From Bradyrhizobium sp. CCBAU 53421 (GTDB lineage Bacteria > Pseudomonadota > Alphaproteobacteria > Rhizobiales > Xanthobacteraceae), in assembly GCF_015291625.1 (NCBI RefSeq), contig NZ_CP030047.1:4588001-4652000 (forward strand): 64,000 bases of DNA, read 5' to 3'. Positions within the stretch are counted from its first letter, which is position 1. Every line of letters starts with the position of its first letter. Below, piece by piece: positions 15,324 to 23,502 of this stretch. Both the position numbers and the translations under genes were made by a program. The notes under the pieces are model-generated. The model was not told the DNA's origin, made no database searches, and saw only the letters and a list, made by a program, of their open reading frames with translations.

Positions 15324-18101
15324 TTATCCTCGTGCCTTGCCGGCGCTTTTCTTCGCGGGCGCTTTCGCTGACGTCGATGACTTTGCAGGCGACGTCTTGG
15401 CACCGGAGGCGACCGGCGCGCGCGCCTTGCTGGTCGCATCCGTTTTTGGCTTCGCCGCGGCCTTCTTCGACGCAGCCTTCTTGGCGGGCTTGGCCTCGGC
15501 GTCGCCGTCGGCCTCTTCAGCCGCGGCTTCGGATTTGGCCTTCTTCGCCTTGGCAGGCTTTTCCGCCTTCGCCTTCTTGGCCTTCTTGCCGCCGCCCTTG
15601 GCCGCGCGCTCGTCGATCAGCGCGATTGCTTCCGCGAGCGTGATCTCGTCGGGCGCGCGATCGCTCGGGATCGTCGCGTTGACGCCGCCGGCCGCGACAT
15701 AGGCGCCGTAGCGGCCGTTTTTAAGCGCGACCGCGCCGAGCGTCGGGTGATCGCCGAGGGGCTTGCCGGGATCGGCGCCGAAACGGCGGCCGCTCGGGCC
15801 CTTGGCGATCTTCTCCGCGATCAGCGTGACGGCGCGGTTCAAGCCGATGTCGAACACCTCGTCGCCGGCCTCGAGGCTGGCATAGGTCTTCTCGTGCTTC
15901 ACGAACGGCCCGAACCGGCCGAGGCCGGCGGTGATCGGCTGCCCGGTTTCCGGATGCTTGCCGATCTCGCGCGGCAGCGACAGCAGCTTCAGCGCCAGTT
16001 CGAGATCGACATCGGCGGGCGAGGTACCCTTCGGAATGCCCGCGCGCTTGGGCTTCTCGCCCTCGGCGTAATCCTTCTGCTCGCCGAGCTGGATGTAGGG
16101 ACCGAAGCGGCCGGCCTTCACGGTGACGTCGAACCCGGTGTCGGGATCGGTGCCGAGCACGCGATCGGCGCTTTCAGCGCTGTCTGCCGCGAGCGGCCTC
16201 GTGTAGCGGCATTCCGGATAATTCGAGCAGCCGACGAAGGCGCCGAACTTGCCGGCCTTGAGGTTGAGCCGGCCGGTGCCGCAGGTCGGGCACTGCCGGA
16301 CGTCGCCGCCATCCGCGCGCGGCGGATAGATGTGTGGGCCGAGCATCTCGTCGAGTGCATCCAGCACCTCGGCGACGCGCAGGTCCTTGATGTCGTTGAC
16401 CGCGCCGATGAAGCCGCGCCAGAAATCCTGCAGCACCTGCTGCCAGGCAATCTCGTTGTTGGAGATGCGGTCGAGCTGCTCCTCGAGATCGGCGGTGAAG
16501 TCGTACTCGACATAGCGCGAGAAGAAGTTCTCCAGGAACGCGACCACGACGCGGCCCTTGTCCTCGCCGTGCAGCCGCTTCTTCTCGAGCTTGACGTAGC
16601 CGCGGTCCTTCAGCACCTGCAGGATCGAGGCGTAGGTCGAGGGACGGCCGATGCCGAGCTCTTCCATCCGCTTCACCAACGATGCTTCGGAGAAGCGCGG
16701 CGGCGGCTCGGTGAAGTGCTGGGTGACGGCAAGGCTCTGGCGCTTCACGGCCTCGCCCTGGCTCATCGCGGGCAGGCGGCGTGAATCCTCGTCCTCCTCG
16801 TCGTCGCGGCTTTCCTGGTAGAGCGCGAGGAAGCCGTCGAACTTGATGACCTGGCCGGAGGCGCGCAGCTCCAGCACGCGGGCGCCGGCCTTGGCCTCGA
16901 TGTCGACCGTGGTGCGTTCGAGTTCAGCCGACTCCATCTGGCTCGCAATGGTGCGCTTCCAGATCAGCTCGTAGAGCCGTGCCTGATCGGCATCGAGCCT
17001 GCGGCCGATGGTGGCCGGGCGACGCGACAGATCGGTCGGGCGGATCGCTTCGTGCGCTTCCTGCGCGTTCTTGGCCTTGGCCTGGTACTGGCGCGGGGCG
17101 TCCGGCACATAGGCGTTGCCGTAATCCTCGCTGATCACCTTGCGCGCCTGCGTGATCGCCTCGGGCGCGATCTGCACGCCGTCGGTTCGCATATAGGTGA
17201 TGAGACCGGTGGTCTCGCCGCCGATGTCGATGCCTTCATACAGCCGCTGCGCGATGCGCATGGTGTGCGCCGGCGCGAAGCCGAGCTTGCGGCTGGCTTC
17301 CTGCTGCAGCGTCGAGGTGGTGAAGGGCGCCTGCGGATTGCGCCGGGCCGGCTTGGCCTCGACGGTCGCGACCTTGAACAGCGCGGCCTCGATCGCCTTC
17401 TTGAAGTCCTCGGCTTCCGCGCCGGAGCCGATGTCGAGCCGCGCGATCTTCTTGCCGTCGGCGCCGACCAGCCGGGCCTCGAAGGCTTCGCCGCGCGGCG
17501 TCAGCAGCGTGGCGACCAGCGACCAGTACTCACGGGGCACGAACTTCTCGATCTCGAGCTCGCGGTCACAGACCAGCCGCAGCGCGACCGACTGCACGCG
17601 GCCGGCGGAGCGGGCGCCGGGCAGCTTGCGCCACAGCACGGGCGAGAGGGTGAAACCGACCAGATAGTCCAGCGCGCGGCGCGCCATATAGGCATCGACC
17701 AGCGCGCCATCGATCTGGCGCGGCGCTTTCATGGCATCGGAGACGGCCTGCTTGGTGATGGCGTTGAACACCACGCGCTCGACCTTCTGGTCCTTCAGCG
17801 CGCGCTTCTCCTTCATCACCTCCAGCACGTGCCAGGAGATCGCTTCGCCCTCGCGATCAGGGTCGGTCGCCAGGATCAGGCGGTCGGCACCCTTGAGCGC
17901 CTTGGCGATGTCGTTGAGCCGGCTGGCGGCCTTGGCATCGACCTCCCAGATCATCTGGAAATTGGCGTCCGGATCGACGGAACCGTTCTTGGCCGGGAGA
18001 TCGCGAACATGGCCGAACGACGCCAGGACCTCATAGGAGGACCCCAGATATTTGTTGATCGTCTTGGCCTTGGCCGGCGACTCCACAATGACGATATTCA
18101 T
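15324..18101 (-). CDS. topA: DNA topoisomerase I (omega protein)
   Basis: 925-residue type IA topoisomerase that relaxes negative supercoils. The TOPRIM domain starts MNIVIVESPAKAKTINKYLG and has the acidic DPDREGEAISWH. The active-site tyrosine is in GLITYMRTDGV. After the core, one classical four-Cys zinc ribbon (CPTCGTGRLNLKAGKFGAFVG...C..C) is followed by Cys-less repeats (AGRFGPYIQLGE, LGRFGPFVKHEK, NGRYGAYVAAGG) and a Lys/Ala-rich tail of about 90 residues. Such a tail is common in alphaproteobacterial TopA and likely binds DNA or RNA polymerase. rnr is translated directly behind it. Confidence 0.97.
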   Translation of the reverse strand: MNIVIVESPAKAKTINKYLGSSYEVLASFGHVRDLPAKNGSVDPDANFQMIWEVDAKAASRLNDIAKALKGADRLILATDPDREGEAISWHVLEVMKEKRALKDQKVERVVFNAITKQAVSDAMKAPRQIDGALVDAYMARRALDYLVGFTLSPVLWRKLPGARSAGRVQSVALRLVCDRELEIEKFVPREYWSLVATLLTPRGEAFEARLVGADGKKIARLDIGSGAEAEDFKKAIEAALFKVATVEAKPARRNPQAPFTTSTLQQEASRKLGFAPAHTMRIAQRLYEGIDIGGETTGLITYMRTDGVQIAPEAITQARKVISEDYGNAYVPDAPRQYQAKAKNAQEAHEAIRPTDLSRRPATIGRRLDADQARLYELIWKRTIASQMESAELERTTVDIEAKAGARVLELRASGQVIKFDGFLALYQESRDDEEDEDSRRLPAMSQGEAVKRQSLAVTQHFTEPPPRFSEASLVKRMEELGIGRPSTYASILQVLKDRGYVKLEKKRLHGEDKGRVVVAFLENFFSRYVEYDFTADLEEQLDRISNNEIAWQQVLQDFWRGFIGAVNDIKDLRVAEVLDALDEMLGPHIYPPRADGGDVRQCPTCGTGRLNLKAGKFGAFVGCSNYPECRYTRPLAADSAESADRVLGTDPDTGFDVTVKAGRFGPYIQLGEQKDYAEGEKPKRAGIPKGTSPADVDLELALKLLSLPREIGKHPETGQPITAGLGRFGPFVKHEKTYASLEAGDEVFDIGLNRAVTLIAEKIAKGPSGRRFGADPGKPLGDHPTLGAVALKNGRYGAYVAAGGVNATIPSDRAPDEITLAEAIALIDERAAKGGGKKAKKAKAEKPAKAKKAKSEAAAEEADGDAEAKPAKKAASKKAAAKPKTDATSKARAPVASGAKTSPAKSSTSAKAPAKKSAGKARG

Positions 18102-18260
18102 GTCATTCCAATAGCTTACGGGAAAACTTGAAGGTGGGTTCCGCTAGACTCGCGGCCCGCCGTGTCGGGGCGAACATGGGTGTTGGGGCGGTCGGTGTCA
18201 AATCGCCAGATATTGAAGGGAGGGCTCAAGCTGTGGAGTTTCTATCCCAAGGGTTGAAAA

Positions 18261-18572
18261 ATGCGTCCTAGAGTTGCGGCCGGAAAGGGCGTATCTCTTT
18301 ATATATATAGGGTGGGAATCGGATTAGGCCTTTTGAGCAGCACTGGGGGCGGGCGCAAGCCCAAACCGTCCGGCCGACGGCGACCGGCGGGCGACGAGCC
18401 AGATGGGGAGGGCGGCCCGGACGACGCCTTGGTCCTGATCGCCGCGGCCGCGACCGAACTCGCCAAACTCGCCCAGCGCCACAAATTCGAAGTCCTCGAC
18501 CATCTGCTCGCGATGACCCGCCTGGAGGCCGACGAGCAATTGCGCGTGCGCAGCCGGAGGAAGCTGTCGTGA
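18261..18572 (+). CDS. Hypothetical protein, 103 residues or shorter
   Basis: The C-terminal half looks like genuine coding sequence: DDALVLIAAAATELAKLAQR then HKFEVLDHLLAMTRLEADEQ forms two amphipathic helices and ends in a basic tail (RVRSRRKLS). The N-terminal part is low-complexity and basic, and the start is unclear; GTG at 18312 or TTG at 18333 (LSSTGGGRKPKP) may be used instead of the ATG at 18261. It is divergent from topA. Family unknown. Confidence 0.6.
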   Translation: MRPRVAAGKGVSLYIYRVGIGLGLLSSTGGGRKPKPSGRRRPAGDEPDGEGGPDDALVLIAAAATELAKLAQRHKFEVLDHLLAMTRLEADEQLRVRSRRKLS

Positions 18573-18594
18573 GGGTACGCCCGAACTCCCGCCA

Positions 18595-18716
18595 CGTCGT
18601 CCCTGCGAAAGCAGGACCCATAACCACAGGGGGCGTGGTTGAAGCGAGCTGTGGCCCCAGCGTCGTGCAACAATCACCTTCGGTGGTTATGGGTCTCGAC
18701 CTTCGCCGGGACGACG
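18595..18716. repeat. Palindromic intergenic repeat (CGTCGTCCC type)
   Basis: About 120 bases bounded by CGTCGTCCCTGCGAAAGCAG and CTTCGCCGGGACGACG, with inner arms ACCCATAACCAC and GTGGTTATGGGT. This is a long imperfect hairpin of the type scattered between Bradyrhizobium genes. Confidence 0.75.
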
Positions 18717-18755
18717 ATGAGGATGGGTCGCGTTCAAGTTGCCACACCACGCGGT

Positions 18756-18785
18756 GTCATCGCCCGGCTTGAACGGGGCGATGAC
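18756..18785. repeat. Short palindromic repeat (GTCATCGCCC)
   Basis: Perfect 10-bp stem GTCATCGCCC/GGGCGATGAC around a 10-base loop, located just 3' of the HxlR gene at 18837-19310. It may double as a transcription terminator. Confidence 0.6.
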
Positions 18786-18836
18786 AGTTGAGGGTGAGGC
18801 CAAGCTTCGCGCGCCCCGCAATGACGGCGAAGAGAG

Positions 18837-19310
18837 CTACGCCGACACCCGCCGCGCCGCCTTCCGCACCGGCCGCGGCTTCAGCGTCGTATCCGCAGCA
18901 CCCAGCACGCGCCCGTCCTGCGAAAGCAGCGCGAGCTTCTTCACCGGTTTGCCCTTCTCGCGGTCGACCATGATGGTCGCGATCTCGTCCGGATGCTCGT
19001 CGAACTCCTCGGTCCATTGCCGGAGCGCGACCAGGATCGGAAAGATGCCGTGGCCCTTCGGCGTCAGGACATATTCCTGATAGGCGCTGCCGTCGGAGGC
19101 GGGCACCGTCTTGAGAATGCCGCGCTCGACCAGCGTGCGCAGCCGGGTGGCGAGGATGTTCTTGGCAAGCCCGAGGCTGGCCTGGAATTCGCCGAAACGG
19201 CGCCGGCCGAGGCTGGCGTCGCGGATGATCAGCAGCGACCACCAGTCGCCGAACACGTCGAGCGCGCGTGCGACAGGGCAGCTGTCGCCGGCGAGGCTGG
19301 TTCGTTTCAC
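18837..19310 (-). CDS. HxlR-family transcriptional regulator
   Basis: 157-residue winged-helix regulator of the HxlR family. The conserved opening is DSCPVARALDVFGDWWSLLI with the usual near-N-terminal cysteine; the recognition region follows (FGEFQASLGLAKNILATRLR, LVERGILK). I prefer the GTG at 19310, with GGAG nine bases upstream, to the ATG at 19370, because the latter falls inside the 56-base palindrome at 19350-19405. It is divergent from the SDR gene and probably represses it and itself in response to a redox or electrophile signal. Confidence 0.88.
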   Translation of the reverse strand: MKRTSLAGDSCPVARALDVFGDWWSLLIIRDASLGRRRFGEFQASLGLAKNILATRLRTLVERGILKTVPASDGSAYQEYVLTPKGHGIFPILVALRQWTEEFDEHPDEIATIMVDREKGKPVKKLALLSQDGRVLGAADTTLKPRPVRKAARRVSA

Positions 19311-19349
19311 GACGCACGCTCCAAAAGTGGGGTCATCACGGTCTTGTGT

Positions 19350-19405
19350 GGTTGCAATATTAAACCTCATGCCCTAGGTAGGCAATGAAGTTTAATAATG
19401 CAACC
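19350..19405. promoter_or_regulatory. 56-base near-palindrome, probable HxlR operator
   Basis: An inverted repeat centred between 19377 and 19378. Reading outside-in, 23 of 28 base pairs match, beginning GGTTGCA on the left and TGCAACC on the right, with TATTAAAC/GTTTAATA arms inside. It lies between the divergent HxlR regulator and the SDR gene and covers the likely promoter region of both. Two HxlR dimers could bind the inner and outer arms. Confidence 0.75.
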
Positions 19406-19419
19406 AACTGGAGGCGGAC

Positions 19420-20193
19420 ATGAGACTGGCGAACAAGACGGCGTTGATCACCGGCGGCAACAGCGGCATCGGGCTTGCGACAGCAAAGCTGTTCGTCGCC
19501 GAGGGCGCCAAGGTCGTCATCACCGGGCGCAACAAGGAAACGCTCGCGGCAGCGGCCAAGGAACTCGGACCGAATGCGTTCGCTCTCGTGGCCGATGCCA
19601 CCGATGTCGCTGCGCTCGAAGCCGCGGTGAAGCAGGGCGCCGAGAAGTTCGGCAAATACGACGTGCTGTTCGCCAATGCCGGCATTCCCGGCCAGACGCC
19701 GATCGGCGGCACCACGCTTGCCGCATTCGAGAACGTGATCCGCACCAATCTCACCGGCGTGTTCTTCACCGTGCAGGCGGTCGCGCCGTACCTCAACGAC
19801 GGCGCGTCGATCATCCTCAACGGCTCGGTGATTTCGGTGCTCGGCAATCCCGGCTATTCGGCCTATGCCGCGAGCAAGGCCGGCGTGCGCGCGATGGCGC
19901 GGGTGATGGCGTCAGAATTCTCGCCGCGCAACATCCGCGTCAACGTGGTGGCGCCGGGCGCGGTGCGTACGCCGATCTGGGGCGCGGCGATCGCAACGCC
20001 GGAGGCCGAGAAGGCGTTCGAGCAACGGATCGGCAAGTCGACGCCGCTCGGCCGCATCGGCGAGCCCGATCACATCTCGAAGACGGTGTTGTTCCTCGCA
20101 TCCGACGACGCGGCGCATGTGCAGGGGCAGGAACTGTTCATCGATGGCGGTGCAACGGCATCTCCGGCCGGCGCGCCGATCTATCGCGGCTAA
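19420..20193 (+). CDS. Short-chain dehydrogenase/reductase (SDR)
   Basis: 257-residue classical SDR oxidoreductase. Cofactor motif TGGNSGIG at about 10-17, NAG at about 88-90, catalytic S near 138 (GSVISVLGNPGYSAYAASKA), with Y-x-x-x-K as YAASK. An R in TGRNKET after the second strand suggests NADP(H) preference. GGAGG precedes the ATG at 19420. Regulation by the divergent HxlR gene through the palindrome at 19350 is likely. HxlR-controlled SDRs often handle quinones or aldehydes; the substrate here is unknown. Confidence 0.92.
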   Translation: MRLANKTALITGGNSGIGLATAKLFVAEGAKVVITGRNKETLAAAAKELGPNAFALVADATDVAALEAAVKQGAEKFGKYDVLFANAGIPGQTPIGGTTLAAFENVIRTNLTGVFFTVQAVAPYLNDGASIILNGSVISVLGNPGYSAYAASKAGVRAMARVMASEFSPRNIRVNVVAPGAVRTPIWGAAIATPEAEKAFEQRIGKSTPLGRIGEPDHISKTVLFLASDDAAHVQGQELFIDGGATASPAGAPIYRG

Positions 20194-20217
20194 ACTTTGT
20201 TTCGCATTGTAATAAAA

Positions 20218-20245
20218 GGCCGGTGTGAAACTGATCACACCGGCC
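20218..20245 (+). terminator. Terminator of the SDR gene
   Basis: Perfect 11-bp stem GGCCGGTGTGA/TCACACCGGCC with a 6-base loop, starting 24 bases after the stop. The trailing T run is short (GATTTC). Confidence 0.7.
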
Positions 20246-20282
20246 GATTTCGTATGCGCGTATCATCGCTTCGTTGTCCAAA

Positions 20283-20325
20283 CATGATCTCCTCGGAAAA
20301 CCGCTTCGCACTTTTCCGGATCATG
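20283..20325. repeat. CATGATC...GATCATG palindromic repeat
   Basis: 43-base hairpin-forming repeat with ends CATGATC and GATCATG and inner GGAAAA/TTTTCC arms. Sequences related to its ends recur at 45912-45939 and 47296-47345. Confidence 0.7.
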
Positions 20326-20405
20326 CTTGAACCTTTGACGTACTCGCCGGACTTCTGAATGGGCGGGGAATTTTTTCACCACGGAATCATTTTTGGAGTT
20401 CCTTC

Positions 20406-20573
20406 ATGCCGAAAGCAGCTCGCATTTCGACGTCGATCCCGGTTTCGTCCGCGTCTCAGAGTTCAGACAATTCAGACGCGACACAGCTGGTGACCGTCGC
20501 GCTGTTTTCCGGCATCGGTTTGTTGATTTCGCTCGTCGCCGTCATCCTCGGCATTCAAGGGGTCTGGTTCTGA
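20406..20573 (+). CDS. Small single-span membrane protein, 55 residues
   Basis: A Ser/Thr-rich soluble N-terminus (ISTSIPVSSASQSSDNSDAT) precedes one strong transmembrane helix (LVTVALFSGIGLLISLVAVI) and a short C-terminal tail ending GVWF. GGAG lies 8 bases before the ATG. I do not recognise a family with known function. It stands alone between two repeat elements. Confidence 0.7.
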   Translation: MPKAARISTSIPVSSASQSSDNSDATQLVTVALFSGIGLLISLVAVILGIQGVWF

Positions 20574-20587
20574 TCCATCGCCCACAA

Positions 20588-20692
20588 CTGTCATACCCCG
20601 CGCATGCGGGGTATCCAGTACGCTGCGGCTTCTCCGCTCAATAACCGCCGTCTCTGGAATACTGGGTCCCCCGCTTTCGCGGAGGACGACAG
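20588..20692. repeat. Intact copy of the palindromic repeat hit by the IS
   Basis: Uninterrupted 105-base version of the element at 2565-3852. It starts with the hairpin TACCCCGCGCATGCGGGGTA, passes through CTCTGGAATACTGGGTC and ends CCGCTTTCGCGGAGGACGACAG. Confidence 0.85.
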
Positions 20693-20703
20693 CGATCATG
20701 GAA

Positions 20704-21312
20704 CTAGGCGGCGTTCAGGCTGCCGGCGGCCTGCAGCGCGCCTGCGACCGCCTTCTCGCGATGCTCGGGGCCGACCTGGATGCCGTCGGCGGGGATGAAC
20801 TCGAGGTTCCTGACGCCGATGAAGCCGAACACCCCGCGCAGATAGGTCTCGAGGTGCTCGAGCGCGGCCATCGGCGTGTCGGCGCCGTAATAGCCGCCGC
20901 GCGAGATCGCGATGATGACGCGCTTGTTGCCGGCCAGTCCCTCGACGCCGCCGGCGCCGTATTTGAAGGTCTTGCCCGCCACCACGACGCGGTCGATCCA
21001 GGCCTTGAGCTGGGAAGGGATGGTGAAATTGTACATGGGTGCGCCGATCACCACGATGTCGGCGGCGAGGAACTCGTCCAGCACGGCCTGGCCGGTCGCG
21101 ATATCGTCGCGCACCGACGGGTCCGGCGCCGCGCCTTGGCTCGCGGCAAGATGCAGGCCGGAGAGGTGGGCGAGCGGGGTCTGGGTGAGATCGCGGTACT
21201 TCACGACCAGGCCGGGATTGGCCTGGCGCAGCCGCTCGACGGCGGCGGCGGAGACCTGGCGGCTGACGGAGTGGGGGCCGAGGACCGAGGAGTCGATGTG
21301 CAGAAGTTTCAT
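20704..21312 (-). CDS. azoR: FMN-dependent NADH-azoreductase
   Basis: 202-residue flavodoxin-fold quinone/azo reductase. [20 protein letters not shown] carries the FMN phosphate loop, and [19 protein letters not shown] is the family signature for FMN binding. The enzyme reduces quinones and azo dyes by two-electron steps at the expense of NADH, protecting against thiol and quinone stress. ATG at 21312 follows AGGTGACC. It is divergent from the HxlR regulator at 21412, the usual arrangement for inducible azoreductases. Confidence 0.94.
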   Translation of the reverse strand: MKLLHIDSSVLGPHSVSRQVSAAAVERLRQANPGLVVKYRDLTQTPLAHLSGLHLAASQGAAPDPSVRDDIATGQAVLDEFLAADIVVIGAPMYNFTIPSQLKAWIDRVVVAGKTFKYGAGGVEGLAGNKRVIIAISRGGYYGADTPMAALEHLETYLRGVFGFIGVRNLEFIPADGIQVGPEHREKAVAGALQAAGSLNAA

Positions 21313-21330
21313 GGCTGGGGTCACCTTTGG

Positions 21331-21354
21331 TATAGGTTTGTAACTGGCGCTATA
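21331..21354. promoter_or_regulatory. Candidate operator between azoR and its HxlR regulator
   Basis: TATAG-N14-CTATA inverted repeat in the 99-base divergent spacer, with outer GGTCAC (21319) and GTGACC (21358) arms that are offset by three bases. A second short inverted repeat, GTTCGCAAGAAC, lies nearer the regulator. Confidence 0.45.
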
Positions 21355-21411
21355 TGAGTGACCGCCCTAAATGTTCGCAAGAACGCACATTTTTGAAACC
21401 CGAGCACACCA

Positions 21412-21819
21412 ATGGAACCCGAGCACATCGATGTAACCGCTGAGACCGGTCTTCCGCGTCAACCGGGGACGCATCAGGACTGCCGCGGCGTCGCCTCGGT
21501 GCTGTCGCGGGTCGGCGACAAATGGAGCGTGCTGGTCATCATGCTGCTGCGCGACGGACCGCGCCGCTTCAACGAACTGAAGCGGATGATCAACGGTATC
21601 TCGCAGCGCATGCTGACATTGACCCTGCGCGGGCTGGAGCGCGACGGGCTAGTGACGCGCACGGTGTTTCCGACCATTCCGCCGCGGGTCGATTACGAGC
21701 TGACCGACCTCGGGCGCGGGCTTGCCGTGCCGGTCATGGCGCTCGGCGAATGGGCGTTCGCGCATCTGCCGGAGATCGAAGGCGCGCGACAGGATTTCGA
21801 TGCGCGCAACGCGGAGTGA
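21412..21819 (+). CDS. HxlR-family regulator, divergent from azoR
   Basis: 135-residue HxlR winged-helix regulator. The conserved cysteine is in HQDCRGVASVLSRVGDKWS, then VLVIMLLRDGPRRFNELKRM and ISQRMLTLTLRGLERDGLVT form the DNA-binding helices and wing. Single-cysteine HxlR proteins such as HypR and QorR sense quinones or oxidants through that residue; an equivalent role controlling azoR is inferred from the divergent layout. Confidence 0.92.
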   Translation: MEPEHIDVTAETGLPRQPGTHQDCRGVASVLSRVGDKWSVLVIMLLRDGPRRFNELKRMINGISQRMLTLTLRGLERDGLVTRTVFPTIPPRVDYELTDLGRGLAVPVMALGEWAFAHLPEIEGARQDFDARNAE

Positions 21820-21830
21820 AATCTATGCCC

Positions 21831-21973
21831 GTCACCCTGAGGAGCGCGCAGCGCGTCTCGAAGGGTCGACGGCCCCGCTGTCTCAGTACGGCTGTATCCG
21901 GGCCGTGCATCCTTCGAGGCTCGCTCCGCTCGCACCTCCAGCGACAAAGGCGAAGCCTTTGCGCGGGGATGAC
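21831..21973. repeat. Palindromic intergenic repeat (GTCACCCTGAGGAG type)
   Basis: About 140 bases bounded by GTCACCCTGAGG and CGCGGGGATGAC, containing TCGAAGGGTCGACGGCCC and its partner GGGCCGTGCATCCTTCGA. It separates the HxlR gene from dprA. Confidence 0.7.
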
Positions 21974-22008
21974 GGCGATAGATTTTCGCAAGACGCCCGT
22001 TCGTTGCC

Positions 22009-23136
22009 CTAAATCATCGACACCAGTCCGCCGCCGTGACGCTCAAGTCTGCCGGCGAGCTCGAGCTCCAGCAGCACCGCGCGGACGACTGCGGGCGAGG
22101 CATCGGCCATCCGGATCAGGTCGTCGAGGCTGATCGGGCTCGGGCCGAGCAGGTTGATGATGCGGGCGCGATCTCCGCTATCGGTGGCAAAATCCAGCGG
22201 CTCGTTGTCCTCGCGCGCGGACAGCATGATGGGCCGCTCCATGATCGGCGTCACCGCGCTGATGACGTCGGCGGCTTCGGTGACCAGCGTCGCGCCTTGC
22301 TTGATCAGATCGTTGGCGCCGGCGGCGCGCGGATCGATCGGCGAGCCCGGCACCGCGAATACCTCACGGCCCTGTTCGGCGGCCATCCGCGCCGTGATCA
22401 GCGAGCCCGAGCGGTGCGCGGCCTCCACCACGACGACGCCGAGCGATGCGCCCGAGATCAGCCGGTTGCGGCGGGGGAAATCGCGCGCCCGCGGCACGTG
22501 CCCGAGGGGCATCTCCGAGATCGCCGCGCCGCGCGCGAGCAGGGCGGCCAGCAGATCCTCATGCTCCGGCGGGTAGATGCGGTCGTGGCCGCCGGCCAGC
22601 ACGGCGACCGTGCCGCTTGCAACGGTGGCGCGATGCGCCGCCTGGTCGATGCCGCGGGCAAGGCCGGAGATCACGACAAAACCGGCGTCGCCGAGATCGC
22701 GCGCCAACTGGCCAGCAAATTTCAACCCGGCGCCGGACGCATTGCGGGAGCCGACGATCGCGATCATCGGCCGCATCAAGGTGTCGCGCGCGCCGCGTAC
22801 GCCGAGCAGCGGCGGCGCGTCGTCGATGGTGGCGAGGCGCGCCGGATAATGCGCTTCCTCGGGCGCAACGAGATCGATGCCGAACTTGGCGCAGGCCGCG
22901 AGCTCCGCGGCTGCATCGGCCTCGCTGGTGATGCGCCCGGGTCCCGACGCGCCGCCGCGGCGCGCGAGATCGGGCAGGCGCTCCAGCGCGTGCGCCGCAT
23001 CGCCGAAATGGCGGAGCAGCGATGCAAAGGTGCGTGGGCCGACATTGTCGGAACGGATCAACCGCAGCCGGTTGAGCCGTTCGGTGTCGGTGAGTTGATT
23101 CGAGGTCTGCTTGCTGTCGCCGCTGGTCCAGTCCAT
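22009..23136 (-). CDS. dprA: DNA processing protein DprA/Smf
   Basis: 375-residue DprA, which loads RecA onto incoming single-stranded DNA in transformation and is conserved in non-competent bacteria too. The N-terminal SAM-like region (about 15-75) is followed by the Rossmann-like core with [44 protein letters not shown] and [10 protein letters not shown]-terminal winged helix ([20 protein letters not shown]) is present. ATG 23136 ([10 protein letters not shown]) is chosen over 23223 because the longer N-terminus looks non-coding. In this lineage dprA normally sits between plsY and topA; here unrelated genes separate it from both. Confidence 0.95.
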   Translation of the reverse strand: MDWTSGDSKQTSNQLTDTERLNRLRLIRSDNVGPRTFASLLRHFGDAAHALERLPDLARRGGASGPGRITSEADAAAELAACAKFGIDLVAPEEAHYPARLATIDDAPPLLGVRGARDTLMRPMIAIVGSRNASGAGLKFAGQLARDLGDAGFVVISGLARGIDQAAHRATVASGTVAVLAGGHDRIYPPEHEDLLAALLARGAAISEMPLGHVPRARDFPRRNRLISGASLGVVVVEAAHRSGSLITARMAAEQGREVFAVPGSPIDPRAAGANDLIKQGATLVTEAADVISAVTPIMERPIMLSAREDNEPLDFATDSGDRARIINLLGPSPISLDDLIRMADASPAVVRAVLLELELAGRLERHGGGLVSMI

Positions 23137-23242
23137 GGTGCGTAGCATGGCGCAACTGAGGCGTGTGGACAACCAATTGTGTGTCTGCGGAGTCTTGTCT
23201 TGGCAGACGGAACGGGTCGGCATGGCCCAACGGAGGTATCGA

Positions 23243-23440
23243 ATGCTGGGGCTTGTGCTGATTGCAGCCGGAGTTTCCTACCTGCTGAACCCGATGATGT
23301 TTCGACGGGGCATTTGGCTCAAATGGGACATCGTCATGCGCGATTGGTCGGACGATAACTTCATCAGATGCATGCGCATTATGGGCACCATCCTTATTGT
23401 CTTTGGCCTGGGTCTTACAATCAGGGCGACACTTCATTAA
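23243..23440 (+). CDS. Small two-span membrane protein
   Basis: 65-residue protein with two hydrophobic helices ([20 protein letters not shown] and [20 protein letters not shown]) linked by a charged loop ([20 protein letters not shown]). GGAGGT at 23232-23237 lies five bases before the ATG at 23243, making this the best start; an ATG at 23222 would add seven residues. No family recognised. It is divergent from dprA. Confidence 0.7.
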   Translation: MLGLVLIAAGVSYLLNPMMFRRGIWLKWDIVMRDWSDDNFIRCMRIMGTILIVFGLGLTIRATLH

Positions 23441-23502
23441 GAGAACTACCGTGTTGCTCCGATCCTGATAGAAGATCTGTTTGCGCACAGGAGCTGCCGT
23501 CC

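Noticed and set aside
17052..18131. 359-codon plus-strand frame opposite topA
   Set aside because: Antisense shadow of topoisomerase I.
19350..19370. ATG start for HxlR at 19370
   Set aside because: It lies inside the palindromic operator; the GTG at 19310 has a ribosome-binding site and fits family length.
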